Below are positions 26,045-35,362 of a DNA stretch of 64,000 bases, piece by piece. Position 1 is the first letter of the stretch, and each line of letters begins with the position of its first letter. A program made the position numbers and the translations under genes. The DNA is from Corynebacterium callunae DSM 20147. GTDB lineage: Bacteria; Actinomycetota; Actinomycetes; Mycobacteriales; Mycobacteriaceae. The stretch spans positions 1,116,001-1,180,000 of the forward strand of contig NC_020506.1 in assembly GCF_000344785.1 (NCBI RefSeq), read 5' to 3'. The notes beneath the pieces are model-generated. The model made no database searches. It saw only the letters and a program-made list of their open reading frames with translations, and was not told the origin of the DNA.

Positions 26045-27585
26045 TGCACATTCACCACCACATCAGCAACTGCTTTAAAGAGAGGATCGTGGGAAACCAC
26101 AACCACAGTGGCCCCTTTATCAGCAGCAAGGCGCAAGCGCTCGATGATGAGTTGGGCATTTTCTGGGTCGAGGTGTGCGGTGGGCTCATCAAGCAAAACC
26201 AAGTCTGCAGGCCCACGGGAAAGCTCTCTATCAAGGGCTAAGCGTTGACGCTGGCCAAGTGAAAGCTGGGAATTATCGCCCACTAACTCTGCATCAAGTA
26301 CGGGGCGTTGCGGTAAATAGGCACAATGCTTCCACAACTGCTCGCCTTTAAGCTCTTGACCAGCAGAATCAGCCACCTTGATGTGACCTGAGATTCCAGA
26401 TGTGGCAAGCCCCAAAATTGCTAAAAGTGTGGTGGATTTACCGGAGCCATTTTCACCCCACAGCACGGTGAGCGCGCCGGGGTGAGCTGCAAAGCTCAAG
26501 TTTGATGGGTGCACACCATCGCGCCCCTGGGCGCTTAAACCGCTGACTATAAGGCTGAGCCCTCCGCTGACGTGGTTGGCTGCGGGGGAGGCGTCGATAA
26601 GCGGGGTTGTTTTATTAAGAAGTGTGAGGATTTCATCGGTGGCGATGAGGCCATCTTGGGCGTCGTGGAAGCGGGTGCCTACTTCGCGGATGGGGTTATA
26701 TACCTCGGGGATGATAATGAGGACGCTCAGTCCGATGGCAAGGGTGAGCTCGCCGTCGAGGAGGCGGAAACCGATGCCGACAGCTACCAGCGCCACGGAA
26801 AGGGTGGCCAAAAATTCCAGCACAAAACTGGAAAGGAAGGCGATTTTTAGTACTCCCAAAGTGGATGTCGCGTGGCTGCCGGAAAGTCGGCGCACTTCAG
26901 TGGCCATTTCGCGGTGGCGACGGAAAATGCGCAGAGTGGGCAGGCCAGCGATGAGGTCGAGGAGTTGATCGCTAAGTGTGGCCAGATCGCGCAGGCGTTG
27001 CTCAGTGCGGCCGGCGGTCAAGGTGCCAACCAGCCACATAAAAAGCGGAATGAGCGGCAGAGTAAAAACGGCAATTAATGCAGAGCCTAAATCAAGGCTT
27101 AAAATAACCGCCAAAATTAGGGGAGTGGCGATTATCGTGGCCGCAAGCGCGGGCAAAAATCCGGTGAGATAAGGCCCCAAACCATCCAAGCCCTGGGAAA
27201 GCCGGATCCGCCAGGCTGCCTGATCAATGTCACGCGGATCCATGCTGGCCAGGTGTTTAAGCGTTTTTGCACGCAGATCCACAATGGTTTTTGCGGCTGC
27301 CTGTTGCGCATAACGGGTATGCAGCCAGGTGAGGGCGCCGCGGATTATCACCGCTGCGATAAGGTAGACCACGGTGCTCATAACAAGGCTTGAGCCTGGA
27401 TTTTCAATCAGTGCCGCTGTTGCAGAACCCACCAGTAGGCCGATTGCTACGGTGCTTAAGGTCTTGGCGGCGCTGAGCACGCCAGCCAGCACCACCCAGT
27501 TACGGGTGGTGCGTGAGACCTTTAATAAACGCCAATCAACCGGGCCGCGGAAGGTGGGCTTTTCTAACTCTGCCGTCTCACTCAC
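26041..27585 (-). CDS. cydD: Cysteine/glutathione ABC exporter subunit CydD
   Basis: 514 residues. The membrane domain is followed by Walker A WGENGSGKS, signature LSLGQRQR (Gly replaced by Leu) and Walker B LVLLDEPTAHLD. Together with CydC it forms a heterodimeric exporter for bd-oxidase maturation. It overlaps cydB by 4 bp upstream and cydC by 4 bp downstream, so the three are translationally coupled. Confidence 0.92.
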   Translation of the reverse strand: MSETAELEKPTFRGPVDWRLLKVSRTTRNWVVLAGVLSAAKTLSTVAIGLLVGSATAALIENPGSSLVMSTVVYLIAAVIIRGALTWLHTRYAQQAAAKTIVDLRAKTLKHLASMDPRDIDQAAWRIRLSQGLDGLGPYLTGFLPALAATIIATPLILAVILSLDLGSALIAVFTLPLIPLFMWLVGTLTAGRTEQRLRDLATLSDQLLDLIAGLPTLRIFRRHREMATEVRRLSGSHATSTLGVLKIAFLSSFVLEFLATLSVALVAVGIGFRLLDGELTLAIGLSVLIIIPEVYNPIREVGTRFHDAQDGLIATDEILTLLNKTTPLIDASPAANHVSGGLSLIVSGLSAQGRDGVHPSNLSFAAHPGALTVLWGENGSGKSTTLLAILGLATSGISGHIKVADSAGQELKGEQLWKHCAYLPQRPVLDAELVGDNSQLSLGQRQRLALDRELSRGPADLVLLDEPTAHLDPENAQLIIERLRLAADKGATVVVVSHDPLFKAVADVVVNVQ

Positions 27586-28631
27586 GCCACTACGCCTGCT
27601 GAACTTGCTGTACCTGCTGTACCTGCGCTCTCGGCGCTAAGTGGTGGGGCGCTAATGCGCTTTCTAAATACCCAATAGGTCCAGCCCTGATAAAGCAGCA
27701 CCACAGGCACCACAAATACCGCTGACCAGGTCAGAATATTTAAGGTGTAATCGCTTGACGCTGCGTTCCAAATATCAAGGTCAACACCGCCGGCCAGGGT
27801 AGTTGGCATAACGCGAGGGAAGAGCGCGCTAAACATCAGCACCGCCACTCCAAGCACAGCCACTGAGGTTGCTCCAAAACCTAGGAAATCTTTGCCCTTA
27901 ATCAGCCCAAACCCGCCGACTAGTACCGCCACAATGATCAATAGCGCAATAATCCACGACCATTGCTTGCCATAAGACAACGCCGTCCACAGGGCAAAGG
28001 GGGCGCCCAACACCGCACCAAGCGTTACGACGCGGCCCGCCACCCGGCCGGCATCGGTGCGCACCCGACCTGCGGTTTTGAGGCGGATAAAAGCAAGGCC
28101 GTGCATGCTAAAGAGGGCGGTAAAGGCTGCCGCGCCAAGTAGAGCATAAGGATTAAAAATCTCCGGTAGTGCAGCTGCCGCATCAATGCGGTGATCTGCC
28201 TCGATTGGCATGCCACGCACAATATTGGAGAAGATGAGACCCCACAGCAGCGCTGGAGCCCAGGAACCGATAAATACCGCGCGGTCAGACCACTTAAACC
28301 AGCGGGGATCATCAACCTTCTTGCGCCACTCCAAACCAACCACGCGCAAAATTAGGGAAACGAGGATGAGGAAAAGTGGCAAATACATTCCAGAAAATAG
28401 GGTGGCGTACCACTCTGGGAAGGCGGCAAAAAGGGCGCCGCCAGCAGAGATCAGCCACACTTCATTGCCATCCCACACTGGGCCGATGGTTTTAATAACC
28501 GTATTGCGTGCGTCTTTATCCTTGCCGATGACGGGAGCTAGAATTCCCACGCCAAAATCGAAGCCCTCCAGCAGAAAATATCCTGCAAAAAGCACGGCGA
28601 TAACTATGAACCAAAAAGTATTAAGATCCAT
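27582..28631 (-). CDS. cydB: Cytochrome bd quinol oxidase subunit II
   Basis: 349 residues with eight or nine membrane helices. The start MDLNTFWFIVIAVLFAGYFL followed by LEGFDFGVG is diagnostic for CydB, as is GPVWDGNEVWLI. It forms the oxygen-reducing oxidase with CydA in the plasma membrane. The ATG lies 2 bp after the cydA stop codon. Confidence 0.97.
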   Translation of the reverse strand: MDLNTFWFIVIAVLFAGYFLLEGFDFGVGILAPVIGKDKDARNTVIKTIGPVWDGNEVWLISAGGALFAAFPEWYATLFSGMYLPLFLILVSLILRVVGLEWRKKVDDPRWFKWSDRAVFIGSWAPALLWGLIFSNIVRGMPIEADHRIDAAAALPEIFNPYALLGAAAFTALFSMHGLAFIRLKTAGRVRTDAGRVAGRVVTLGAVLGAPFALWTALSYGKQWSWIIALLIIVAVLVGGFGLIKGKDFLGFGATSVAVLGVAVLMFSALFPRVMPTTLAGGVDLDIWNAASSDYTLNILTWSAVFVVPVVLLYQGWTYWVFRKRISAPPLSAESAGTAGTASSAGVVA

Positions 28632-28633
28632 GA

Positions 28634-30175
28634 TTACTTCTGCTCCTGGTTTTCGCTTGTCAGCGCACTAAAACGCAAGGGGGCGATGGGCAAATCCGAA
28701 CCAACTGGGGTGGCAGGTCCGGTGTGATCACTTTCAGTAGGGCCAGATTCTGCAGGCGGACCGAGCAAAACAGCGCGTCGAATCAGCCAGAACCACACCA
28801 CAAAGAGCACCAAGTACAAGATGGTAAATCCAATGAGCGTGAGCCACACTTGCCAGGTGGCATGGTCAGAAACACCCATATCCACCGTCATACGAATCAT
28901 CTCCGTACGGGAATCACCTGCGGAATCCGGATTGGGATGTACCACCCAAGGCTGGCGACCCATTTCCGTAAACACCCAACCTGCGGAGTTAGCCAGGAAG
29001 GGGAAAGGCAAAGCTGCCAGGCTGCCGATCTGGAAGAGACGCGCAATCTTGCCCTGTGGGGTGCGCTTTTTACGAAGCAAAAACCACGCGATTGCAGCAA
29101 TTGCCAACGAACCCAGCATCAGGCCAATCATGGCGCGGAAAGACCAATAGGTGACAAAGAGGTTAGGGGAGTAGTTGCCCGGGCCATAAAGTGCCTCAGC
29201 CTGGGCTTGGAGATCCTTCACACCTTTCAACGTGACACCGGTGAATTTTCCTTCTGCCAAGAAAGGCAGCACAAAAGGAAGTTCCAGCAGGTGGATGACG
29301 GAATCGCAGTTATTGTGCGTACCGATAGTCAAAATTGAGAAATTGGGATCAGTAGTGGTGTGACACAGTGATTCAGCCGAAGCCATCTTCATCGGTTGCT
29401 GCACAAACATAAGTTTGGCCTGCGCATCACCGGTTAGACCAAGGCCAACAGAGGCCAACACAGTGGTCCACCAACCAACCCACAAAGCAGGTCGGTGCAT
29501 GGAGTGACGATCTTCCTCAGGAATACCGGCCTTTTTAGCTTGGACCTTGGCACGAATCAGCCACCAACCGGAAATACCTAGAACAAAGGTGCCACCTGTT
29601 AGGAAAGCGCCAGCAACTGCGTGGGGGAAAGCAGCAAGAGCAGTGGAATTAGTAAGCAAAGCCCAGAAATCCACTAACTCTGCGCGGCCGGTTTCCGGAT
29701 TGAATTCTGCGCCCACCGGATGCTGCATAAATGAGTTGGAAACAATGATGAAGTAGGCCGATACATTCGTGGCAATAGCGACGATCCAAATGGAGGCAGT
29801 ATGCAGCCAACCAGGGATTTTACCCCAGCCGAAGATCCACAAACCTAAGAAAACTGATTCCAAGAAGAAGGCAACCAAGCCTTCCAAGGCAAGCGGCCCG
29901 CCGAAAACATCACCGACAAAGCGGGAATATTCCGACCAGTTCATACCAAATTGGAACTCTTGGACAATGCCGGTAGCGACACCAAGTGCAAAGTTAATAA
30001 GTAGAACAGTGCCAAAAAAACGAGTAGCGCGATACCAGTGTTCTTTCCCTGTGACCTGCCAAAAGGTTTGCATTAGCGCAACCAATGGAGCCAAGCCAAT
30101 TGTCAAAGGAACAAAAATAAAGTGATAGACGGTGGTTATGCCAAACTGCCACCGTGCGATGTCGACGACATCCAC
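28634..30175 (-). CDS. cydA: Cytochrome bd quinol oxidase subunit I
   Basis: 513 residues from a GTG at 30175 (MDVVDIARWQFGITTVYHF), preceded by AGGGGAAG. An in-frame start at 30289 would add residues without similarity and is rejected. The axial haem His is in VYHFIFVP, the segment EFQFGMNWSEYSRFVGDVFG is highly conserved, and GWVFTEMGRQPWVV is the C-terminal bd signature. The quinol loop is of the short type common in Gram-positives. CydA holds the three haems and the quinol site. It heads the cydABDC operon. Confidence 0.97.
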   Translation of the reverse strand: MDVVDIARWQFGITTVYHFIFVPLTIGLAPLVALMQTFWQVTGKEHWYRATRFFGTVLLINFALGVATGIVQEFQFGMNWSEYSRFVGDVFGGPLALEGLVAFFLESVFLGLWIFGWGKIPGWLHTASIWIVAIATNVSAYFIIVSNSFMQHPVGAEFNPETGRAELVDFWALLTNSTALAAFPHAVAGAFLTGGTFVLGISGWWLIRAKVQAKKAGIPEEDRHSMHRPALWVGWWTTVLASVGLGLTGDAQAKLMFVQQPMKMASAESLCHTTTDPNFSILTIGTHNNCDSVIHLLELPFVLPFLAEGKFTGVTLKGVKDLQAQAEALYGPGNYSPNLFVTYWSFRAMIGLMLGSLAIAAIAWFLLRKKRTPQGKIARLFQIGSLAALPFPFLANSAGWVFTEMGRQPWVVHPNPDSAGDSRTEMIRMTVDMGVSDHATWQVWLTLIGFTILYLVLFVVWFWLIRRAVLLGPPAESGPTESDHTGPATPVGSDLPIAPLRFSALTSENQEQK

Positions 30176-30496
30176 AGTTGGAACTTCCCCTCGTGGGTAG
30201 GTTGATTTAAATGACAACCAAGGACATGTGAGCCTCGGGCGGTCTATAAGAGATTTGTCGGCAGGACCCTTGGTAGAGTTCCCAAGCAATTAGGTGCGCT
30301 GTGGAAATCAGCCCCGAAGGAGGTCAATCCTCTTTTCTAAATTGTCTTAGATCACGGGGTAATCACAGCATAGCGAAAACATGCCCCAGAAAATGAGGTC
30401 TTTCAAAGCTGAGAGTCACCCGTTAGGTTTTGAGGTACGTAGCAGACCATAGACACGTTCCCTGTTGATTCCTTCCGAGAGCTTTAAGGGCGACCC
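30176..30496. promoter_or_regulatory. Divergent control region between cydA and a secreted-protein gene
   Basis: 321 bp without a gene. It must carry the cyd promoter on the minus strand and the promoter of the secreted protein on the plus strand. The only clear sites are ribosome sites: AGGGGAAG before cydA and AAGGG before ATG 30497. I looked for a GlxR palindrome and found only poor half-sites (around 30350-30370). Confidence 0.4.
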
Positions 30497-31219
30497 ATGA
30501 ATTTCCCCCGGGCATTATTGGCTGCAGCTGTGGTTGCAGCAACTTCTTGTACAGTACTTTTGCCACTATCTTCGGCACAGGCTGCCACTGTGAAGGTAGA
30601 TGGTGACCTTTGTTTTATCTCCATTGGGGTGCAGGATATGGCTGCAATTCGGGCCGAGCTTCTACAATCCGATCCTTTGCGCCTGGAGCGGATTAAAGCT
30701 GTGATTCCTGGCATTGATCCGGAATTGAACCTAATAAGTTTGGAATTGAGGGCTCAGGCACTGGAGCGTGGAACCATAAAGATCGAGGAACTTAGTGTGG
30801 CTGGGCAAGAGGCCTGGTCAGATTTTTATTTGACAGGTAGGCAAGCTGGATTTACCCAAAATGATCTTTCCGCCTTGATCATTTCCATTGCAGCTCCGGA
30901 GTTCTTAGCGGTGCAATTAGATAGAGAATTCACCCCAAAGTTGGTGGGGGAGAACTCAGTTTCCCGTGTTGACGCTGCCGAGTTTGTTCTGCAGCTAGAA
31001 GGTTATCCCGCAGGTCTTGGCGTTGATCTAGCCAACTCTAAGTACTTTAACTACGCCATAACTACGCAGGTCAAAAACATCCTTGCTCCGGGTGTGAGCA
31101 GCTTTGAAGTGCTGGTAGATGGAGTAACACAACCCTATGACGATTGCGCAGCGGGACGATCGGAAAATCCAGATAATCCGTTTAACACCGGTGGCGGTAG
31201 CTCTTTCGGAAGCAGCTAG
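30497..31219 (+). CDS. Secreted protein of the GSSFGSS family (copy A)
   Basis: 240 residues. A signal peptide of about 33 residues ends at SSAQA-AT. The mature part starts TVKVDGDLCF, has a second Cys near the C terminus (YDDCAAG) and ends GGGSSFGSS. The same plan is found in two other proteins of this window (56517 and 60396), so they are paralogues. The two Cys could form one disulphide. There is no sortase motif, lipobox or C-terminal membrane anchor, so the protein is probably released or held in the cell envelope by other means. AAGGG seven bases before the ATG supports the start. A strong terminator follows. Confidence 0.8.
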   Translation: MNFPRALLAAAVVAATSCTVLLPLSSAQAATVKVDGDLCFISIGVQDMAAIRAELLQSDPLRLERIKAVIPGIDPELNLISLELRAQALERGTIKIEELSVAGQEAWSDFYLTGRQAGFTQNDLSALIISIAAPEFLAVQLDREFTPKLVGENSVSRVDAAEFVLQLEGYPAGLGVDLANSKYFNYAITTQVKNILAPGVSSFEVLVDGVTQPYDDCAAGRSENPDNPFNTGGGSSFGSS

Positions 31220-31226
31220 TAAATAG

Positions 31227-31264
31227 AAAAATGCTCAGTGCAAAAAGCACTGAGCATTTTTTGG
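31227..31264. terminator. Bidirectional rho-independent terminator
   Basis: AAAATGCTCAGTG pairs with CACTGAGCATTTT around CAAAAAG. A and T runs flank the stem on both sides, so it can serve the secreted-protein gene and the convergent permease gene. Confidence 0.92.
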
Positions 31265-31305
31265 TCTTAACTAGAAGTTTTAACTAGATACGGATCGGCT
31301 TGATC

Positions 31306-32718
31306 TTAAGCGTGACGCGGATTTAGTTCCTCATAGTTAATTGGTGCAATCGCTTTTGGACGACCACTAACAAAGTAGAGGACGGTCATAACAACCAAGA
31401 ACCCAACGCCAACAGCTAGTGGTAGGTGGTAATCGGCGTACCACACCATGATTCCGAAGGTGAAGGCGATGAACGCAATAGCAAAGTATTGGCCAAAAGG
31501 ATAAAAAGGCACAGGGAACTTTAGGGAACTGACTTCTTCAGCAGACATCTTGCGGCGTGAAGCTACCTGCGCGAGCAGAATCATCAGCCAGACATACACA
31601 GTGGCAAAGGTGGCCAGAGAAGCGACAATCTCAAAGACACGCTCTGGCAGCACAGCATTTAGCACGACACCCAAAATGAGCACCACGATCATGATGGCAG
31701 TGGTCATCACTGGTACACCATTTTTGGAAATCTTGCCCATGATCTGTGGTGCGAGGTTCTCCTTTGCAAGGCCAGTAAGGACGCGGCCTGCGCCAAAGAG
31801 GTCAGCATTAATAGCAGAAAGGGCAGCGGTAATAACCACAATGTTAAGCAAAGCAGCAGCCCAGTTAACTCCCAAGGTGTCAAAAATCTGAACGAAGGGG
31901 GATTCTTCGCCAGTAATAGACTGCCAAGGGTTCAGCGCCAAGATAACCAGGATCGCGCCTACGTAGAAGAGCAAGATGCGGACTGGAACAGTGTTAACAG
32001 CTTGTGGGATGGACTTTTCAGGATCTTCAGCTTCAGAGCCAGCTACACCGATGATTTCAGTGCCACCAAAAGCGAAGAGCACCAGAATAAAGGCTGCAAT
32101 CATGCCTTCGACGCCGTTAGGGAAGAATCCGCCGTGCTCCCAAAGGTTAGATACACCAGAAACTTCGGTGTTGGTTCCAAGTCCAAAAGCCAAGATGGCG
32201 GCGCCGCCGATAATCATGGCAACAACTGCGGTGACCTTAACAATGGTGAACACAAATTCCAGCTCGCCAAACCAACGAACTGAAGCCAAGTTAGCTCCGC
32301 CAACGATGAGCAAAGTGGCTGCAACCCAAATCCACTGTGGAGTGTTGGGGAACCAGAAGCCCATATAGATGCCAACTGCGGTGAGGTCAGCTAGACACAC
32401 AATGAGCATCTCGAAGGCGAACATCCAGCCGGTGATGTAGCCGGCCCAACCTCCGAGGTGTGCGCGGGTATAAACCGCGAAGGAACCGCGAACGGGGTGG
32501 TGCACGGCCATCTCGCTGAGTGCGCGGAGCAGGAAGTAGACGACAGCGCCGCCTAATAGGTAAACCAGCAATACTGAGGGGCCAGCAGCTTGGATGGCTC
32601 CGGCGGAACCATAGAACAAGCCCGTGCCAATTGCCGAACCCAGCGCGATGAAGTGAATGTGGCGTGCTCGCAGCCCTTTATACGTTTGGGTTGGAGCAGG
32701 TGAAGCATTCAACGTCAT
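31306..32718 (-). CDS. Amino-acid permease (APC superfamily, aromatic/proline type)
   Basis: 470 residues with twelve hydrophobic helices. The N terminus, KGLRARHIHFIALGSAIGTG followed by LFYGSA, is the helix-1 signature of the AAT family (AroP, PheP, ProY). EMLIVCLADLTAVGIYMGFW corresponds to helix 3. It is a proton-coupled importer of the plasma membrane. The position matches a C. glutamicum phenylalanine-type permease, but the substrate cannot be read from the sequence. AGAGGTC precedes the ATG. It ends at the shared terminator near 31260. Confidence 0.85.
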   Translation of the reverse strand: MTLNASPAPTQTYKGLRARHIHFIALGSAIGTGLFYGSAGAIQAAGPSVLLVYLLGGAVVYFLLRALSEMAVHHPVRGSFAVYTRAHLGGWAGYITGWMFAFEMLIVCLADLTAVGIYMGFWFPNTPQWIWVAATLLIVGGANLASVRWFGELEFVFTIVKVTAVVAMIIGGAAILAFGLGTNTEVSGVSNLWEHGGFFPNGVEGMIAAFILVLFAFGGTEIIGVAGSEAEDPEKSIPQAVNTVPVRILLFYVGAILVILALNPWQSITGEESPFVQIFDTLGVNWAAALLNIVVITAALSAINADLFGAGRVLTGLAKENLAPQIMGKISKNGVPVMTTAIMIVVLILGVVLNAVLPERVFEIVASLATFATVYVWLMILLAQVASRRKMSAEEVSSLKFPVPFYPFGQYFAIAFIAFTFGIMVWYADYHLPLAVGVGFLVVMTVLYFVSGRPKAIAPINYEELNPRHA

Positions 32719-33027
32719 GCTGACCTCTTTTCAGTTAGGGTGATCGAATTTGAACGCAGATCACATTACTCTGTTCCCGCCAAAAAATAGTGGTCGTATA
32801 GTTTGCCAACGTTTGGCCACGTGGAGGGAAAGGACTCAAAATAAATCAATAGTGTGCCAAGTCACCTATAAACCCATAGAAATTGCCAATAGTGGGGTAG
32901 ATATGACCATTTTTGGGACAAAATTGTGAACTGTATCCCATTTACCCAGCTCAGGTACTTCTTGTCGGAGGCTAATTAATAAGGAGCTCTGGAGTTTCGG
33001 GGAAATATAGCGTAGCTTAGAGGAACA
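32719..33027. promoter_or_regulatory. Divergent control region, permease/DEAD-box helicase
   Basis: 309 bp without a gene. It contains AGAGGTC for the permease (minus) and GAGGAACA for the helicase (plus). The word CAATAGTG occurs twice, near 32848 and 32887. I cannot name a regulator site. Confidence 0.35.
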
Positions 33028-35241
33028 ATGAGAAATACCGAGAACGTCAACGGCGACGTAGAACAGCCGAATAACGTAATTTCGTCGGAATCTCAGGAAA
33101 CCCCGCAAGGTGACTCAGCTTCAGCTGACTTCGCTCTCGAAACCCCAAACAACAATGTTGCAGGCACCACCGTGTCTGAGGGTAGCGAAGAGATCACCAG
33201 GGTTGCGGATAATTCTGAGGACGCCGACTCTGCTACTAAGGCAGACAACGCGAGCAATGTAATCAATGAGAATGTGAACGAGGACTCCTCGGAAGATGTA
33301 ACCCCATCTTCAAACGAGTCATCCTCTACGGAAGCCAAGACTGGCTTCGATGCACTCGGATTGCCAGAGCAGATTCTAGCTGCTGTGCGCAAGGTAGGTT
33401 ACGAGACTCCTTCCCCCATCCAGGAACAGACCATCCCGATCCTTATGCAGGGTCAGGACGTAGTTGGTCTAGCACAGACCGGTACCGGTAAGACCGCAGC
33501 TTTCGCGCTGCCAATCCTTTCCCGTATTGATAAGTCCATGCGTACCCCGCAGGCATTGGTGCTAGCACCTACCCGTGAACTTGCACTGCAGGTTGCGGAT
33601 TCCTTCCAGTCCTTCGCCGATCACGTTGGCGGCGTTAACGTACTGCCAATTTATGGTGGTCAGGCTTATGGCATTCAGCTTTCCGGCCTTCGTCGTGGTG
33701 CCCACATCGTTGTTGGTACCCCAGGTCGTATCATCGATCACTTGGAAAAGGGCTCCCTGGATATCTCCAGCTTGCGCTTCCTCGTGCTTGACGAAGCTGA
33801 TGAGATGCTCAACATGGGCTTCCAAGAAGATGTGGAACGCATCCTCGAAGACACCCCAGATGACAAGCAAGTTGCTTTGTTCTCTGCAACCATGCCAAAT
33901 GGTATCCGTCGTCTCTCCAAGCAGTACCTCAACAACCCTGCTGAGATCACTGTTAAGTCTGAGACCAGGACCAACACCAACATCACCCAGCGCTTTATCT
34001 CTGTTGCACACCGCAACAAGATGGATGCTCTTACCCGCATCCTTGAAGTAACTGAGTTTGAAGCAATGATCATGTTCGTGCGTACCAAGCACGAGACTGA
34101 AGAAGTTGCTGAAAAGCTGCGCGCGCGCGGATTCTCCGCAGCTGCCATCAATGGTGATATTGCTCAGGCACAGCGTGAGCGCACCGTCGATCAGCTCAAG
34201 GACGGTCGCCTAGACATCCTTGTTGCAACCGACGTTGCTGCCCGTGGCCTTGACGTTGAGCGCATTTCCCACGTGCTTAACTACGACATTCCAAATGACA
34301 CCGAGTCCTACGTTCACCGCATTGGCCGTACCGGCCGTGCAGGACGTTCCGGCGAGGCAATCTTGTTCGTAACTCCTCGTGAGCGTCGCATGCTGCGCTC
34401 CATTGAGCGTGCAACCAACGCACCGCTTACTGAGATGGAATTGCCTACTGTTGATGAGGTTAACGACTTCCGCAAGGTTAAGTTCGCTGACTCCATCACC
34501 AAGTCCTTGGAAGACAAGCAGATCGATATGTTCCGATCCTTGGTCAAGGAGTACTCCCAGGCTAATGATGTTCCTCTCGAGGACATCGCTGCAGCTTTGG
34601 CTACCCAGGCTCAGTCCGGTGACTTCCTGCTCAAGGAGCTCCCACCAGAGCGTCGTGAGCGCACCGACCGTCGTCGTGACTTCGACGACCGTGGTGGAGA
34701 TCGTGGCGGACGTGGACGTGACCGTGACCGTGGAGATCGCGGCGACCGTGGCGATCGTGGTTCACGCTTCGACCGTGACGATGAGAACCTGGCAACCTAC
34801 CGCCTTGCAGTTGGCAAGCGCCAGCACATTCGCCCAGGTGCCATCGTTGGCGCCCTGGCAAATGAAGGTGGACTTAACTCCAAGGACTTCGGCCGCATCA
34901 CCATTGCAGCTGACCACACCTTGGTTGAGTTGCCAAAGGACCTCCCACAGAGCGTTCTTGACAACCTGCGCGACACCCGCATCTCCGGACAGCTCATCAA
35001 CATCGAACGCGATGCAGGCGGACGCCCTCCTCGTCGTTTCGAGCGCGATGACCGTGGTCCACGTGCAGATCGTGGCGAGCGTGGCGGTGACCGTGGTGGA
35101 TTCCGCGGTGGCCGTGACCGCGATGATCGTGGTGGACGTGGCGGTGACCGTGGTGGATTCCGCGGTGGCCGTGACCGCGATGATCGTGGTGGACGTGGCG
35201 GCGAGCGCGGCGGCTTCCGCAGCCGTGGCTCACGCGACTAG
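33028..35241 (+). CDS. DEAD-box RNA helicase with acidic N-terminal and RGG-like C-terminal extensions
   Basis: 737 residues. The first 110 are a disordered acidic, Ser/Asn-rich extension. The helicase core then follows in order: Q motif SPIQEQTIP, motif I AQTGTGKT, PTRELA, DEAD, SAT, DVAARGLDV and HRIGRTGRAG. A DbpA/CsdA-type RNA-binding domain occupies about residues 585-660. The tail is rich in Arg, Gly and Asp (RGGDRGGFRGG and similar) and contains a perfect 57-bp DNA duplication. It should unwind structured RNA in ribosome assembly or mRNA decay, as CsdA/DeaD does. GAGGAACA precedes the ATG. A terminator follows. Confidence 0.93.
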   Translation: MRNTENVNGDVEQPNNVISSESQETPQGDSASADFALETPNNNVAGTTVSEGSEEITRVADNSEDADSATKADNASNVINENVNEDSSEDVTPSSNESSSTEAKTGFDALGLPEQILAAVRKVGYETPSPIQEQTIPILMQGQDVVGLAQTGTGKTAAFALPILSRIDKSMRTPQALVLAPTRELALQVADSFQSFADHVGGVNVLPIYGGQAYGIQLSGLRRGAHIVVGTPGRIIDHLEKGSLDISSLRFLVLDEADEMLNMGFQEDVERILEDTPDDKQVALFSATMPNGIRRLSKQYLNNPAEITVKSETRTNTNITQRFISVAHRNKMDALTRILEVTEFEAMIMFVRTKHETEEVAEKLRARGFSAAAINGDIAQAQRERTVDQLKDGRLDILVATDVAARGLDVERISHVLNYDIPNDTESYVHRIGRTGRAGRSGEAILFVTPRERRMLRSIERATNAPLTEMELPTVDEVNDFRKVKFADSITKSLEDKQIDMFRSLVKEYSQANDVPLEDIAAALATQAQSGDFLLKELPPERRERTDRRRDFDDRGGDRGGRGRDRDRGDRGDRGDRGSRFDRDDENLATYRLAVGKRQHIRPGAIVGALANEGGLNSKDFGRITIAADHTLVELPKDLPQSVLDNLRDTRISGQLINIERDAGGRPPRRFERDDRGPRADRGERGGDRGGFRGGRDRDDRGGRGGDRGGFRGGRDRDDRGGRGGERGGFRSRGSRD
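35086..35199 (+). repeat. Two perfect tandem copies of a 57-bp unit inside the helicase gene
   Basis: Copies at 35086-35142 and 35143-35199 are identical and encode a 19-residue unit (GDRGGFRGGRDRDDRGGRG). A diverged, shortened third copy starts at 35200. The length keeps the frame, so copy number could vary between strains and lengthen or shorten the RGG-like tail. Confidence 0.9.
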
Positions 35242-35253
35242 TTAACATGCTTT

Positions 35254-35290
35254 AAGGCCCGTACTTCATAATTTGAGGTGCGGGCCTTTT
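35254..35290 (+). terminator. Rho-independent terminator of the DEAD-box helicase gene
   Basis: AAGGCCCGTAC pairs with GTGCGGGCCTT (one G-T pair) and is followed by TTTT. Confidence 0.85.
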
Positions 35291-35307
35291 GCTTGTTTAA
35301 AAGATTT

Positions 35308-35358
35308 AAAAGACACTATCGACGAAAAACCTGGTGGTTTAGCCGATAGTGTCTTTTT
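35308..35358. terminator. Bidirectional terminator, mainly for the surface phosphatase gene
   Basis: AAAAGACACTATCG pairs with CGATAGTGTCTTTT around a 22-base loop; flanking A and T runs are present on both sides. It lies 5 bp after the stop codon of the minus-strand phosphatase gene. Confidence 0.88.
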
Positions 35359-35362
35359 GCAT

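Noticed and set aside
30340..30385. GlxR (CRP-type) operator upstream of cydA
   Set aside because: Only half-sites such as ATCACAG are present; the spacing does not fit TGTGA-N6-TCACA.
31170..31219. Sortase or lipoprotein anchoring of the GSSFGSS proteins
   Set aside because: No LPxTG-like motif, C-terminal hydrophobic helix or lipobox Cys at the signal-peptide cleavage site is present.
34379..35245. 288-codon open frame on the plus strand overlapping the DEAD-box helicase gene
   Set aside because: It is a shifted-frame shadow of the repetitive Arg/Gly-rich helicase sequence; the protein is low-complexity and the helicase frame has all motifs.
35086..35260. Possible CRISPR-like direct repeats
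   Set aside because: The repeats are directly adjacent, in frame and encode the RGG-like tail; there are no spacers or cas genes.
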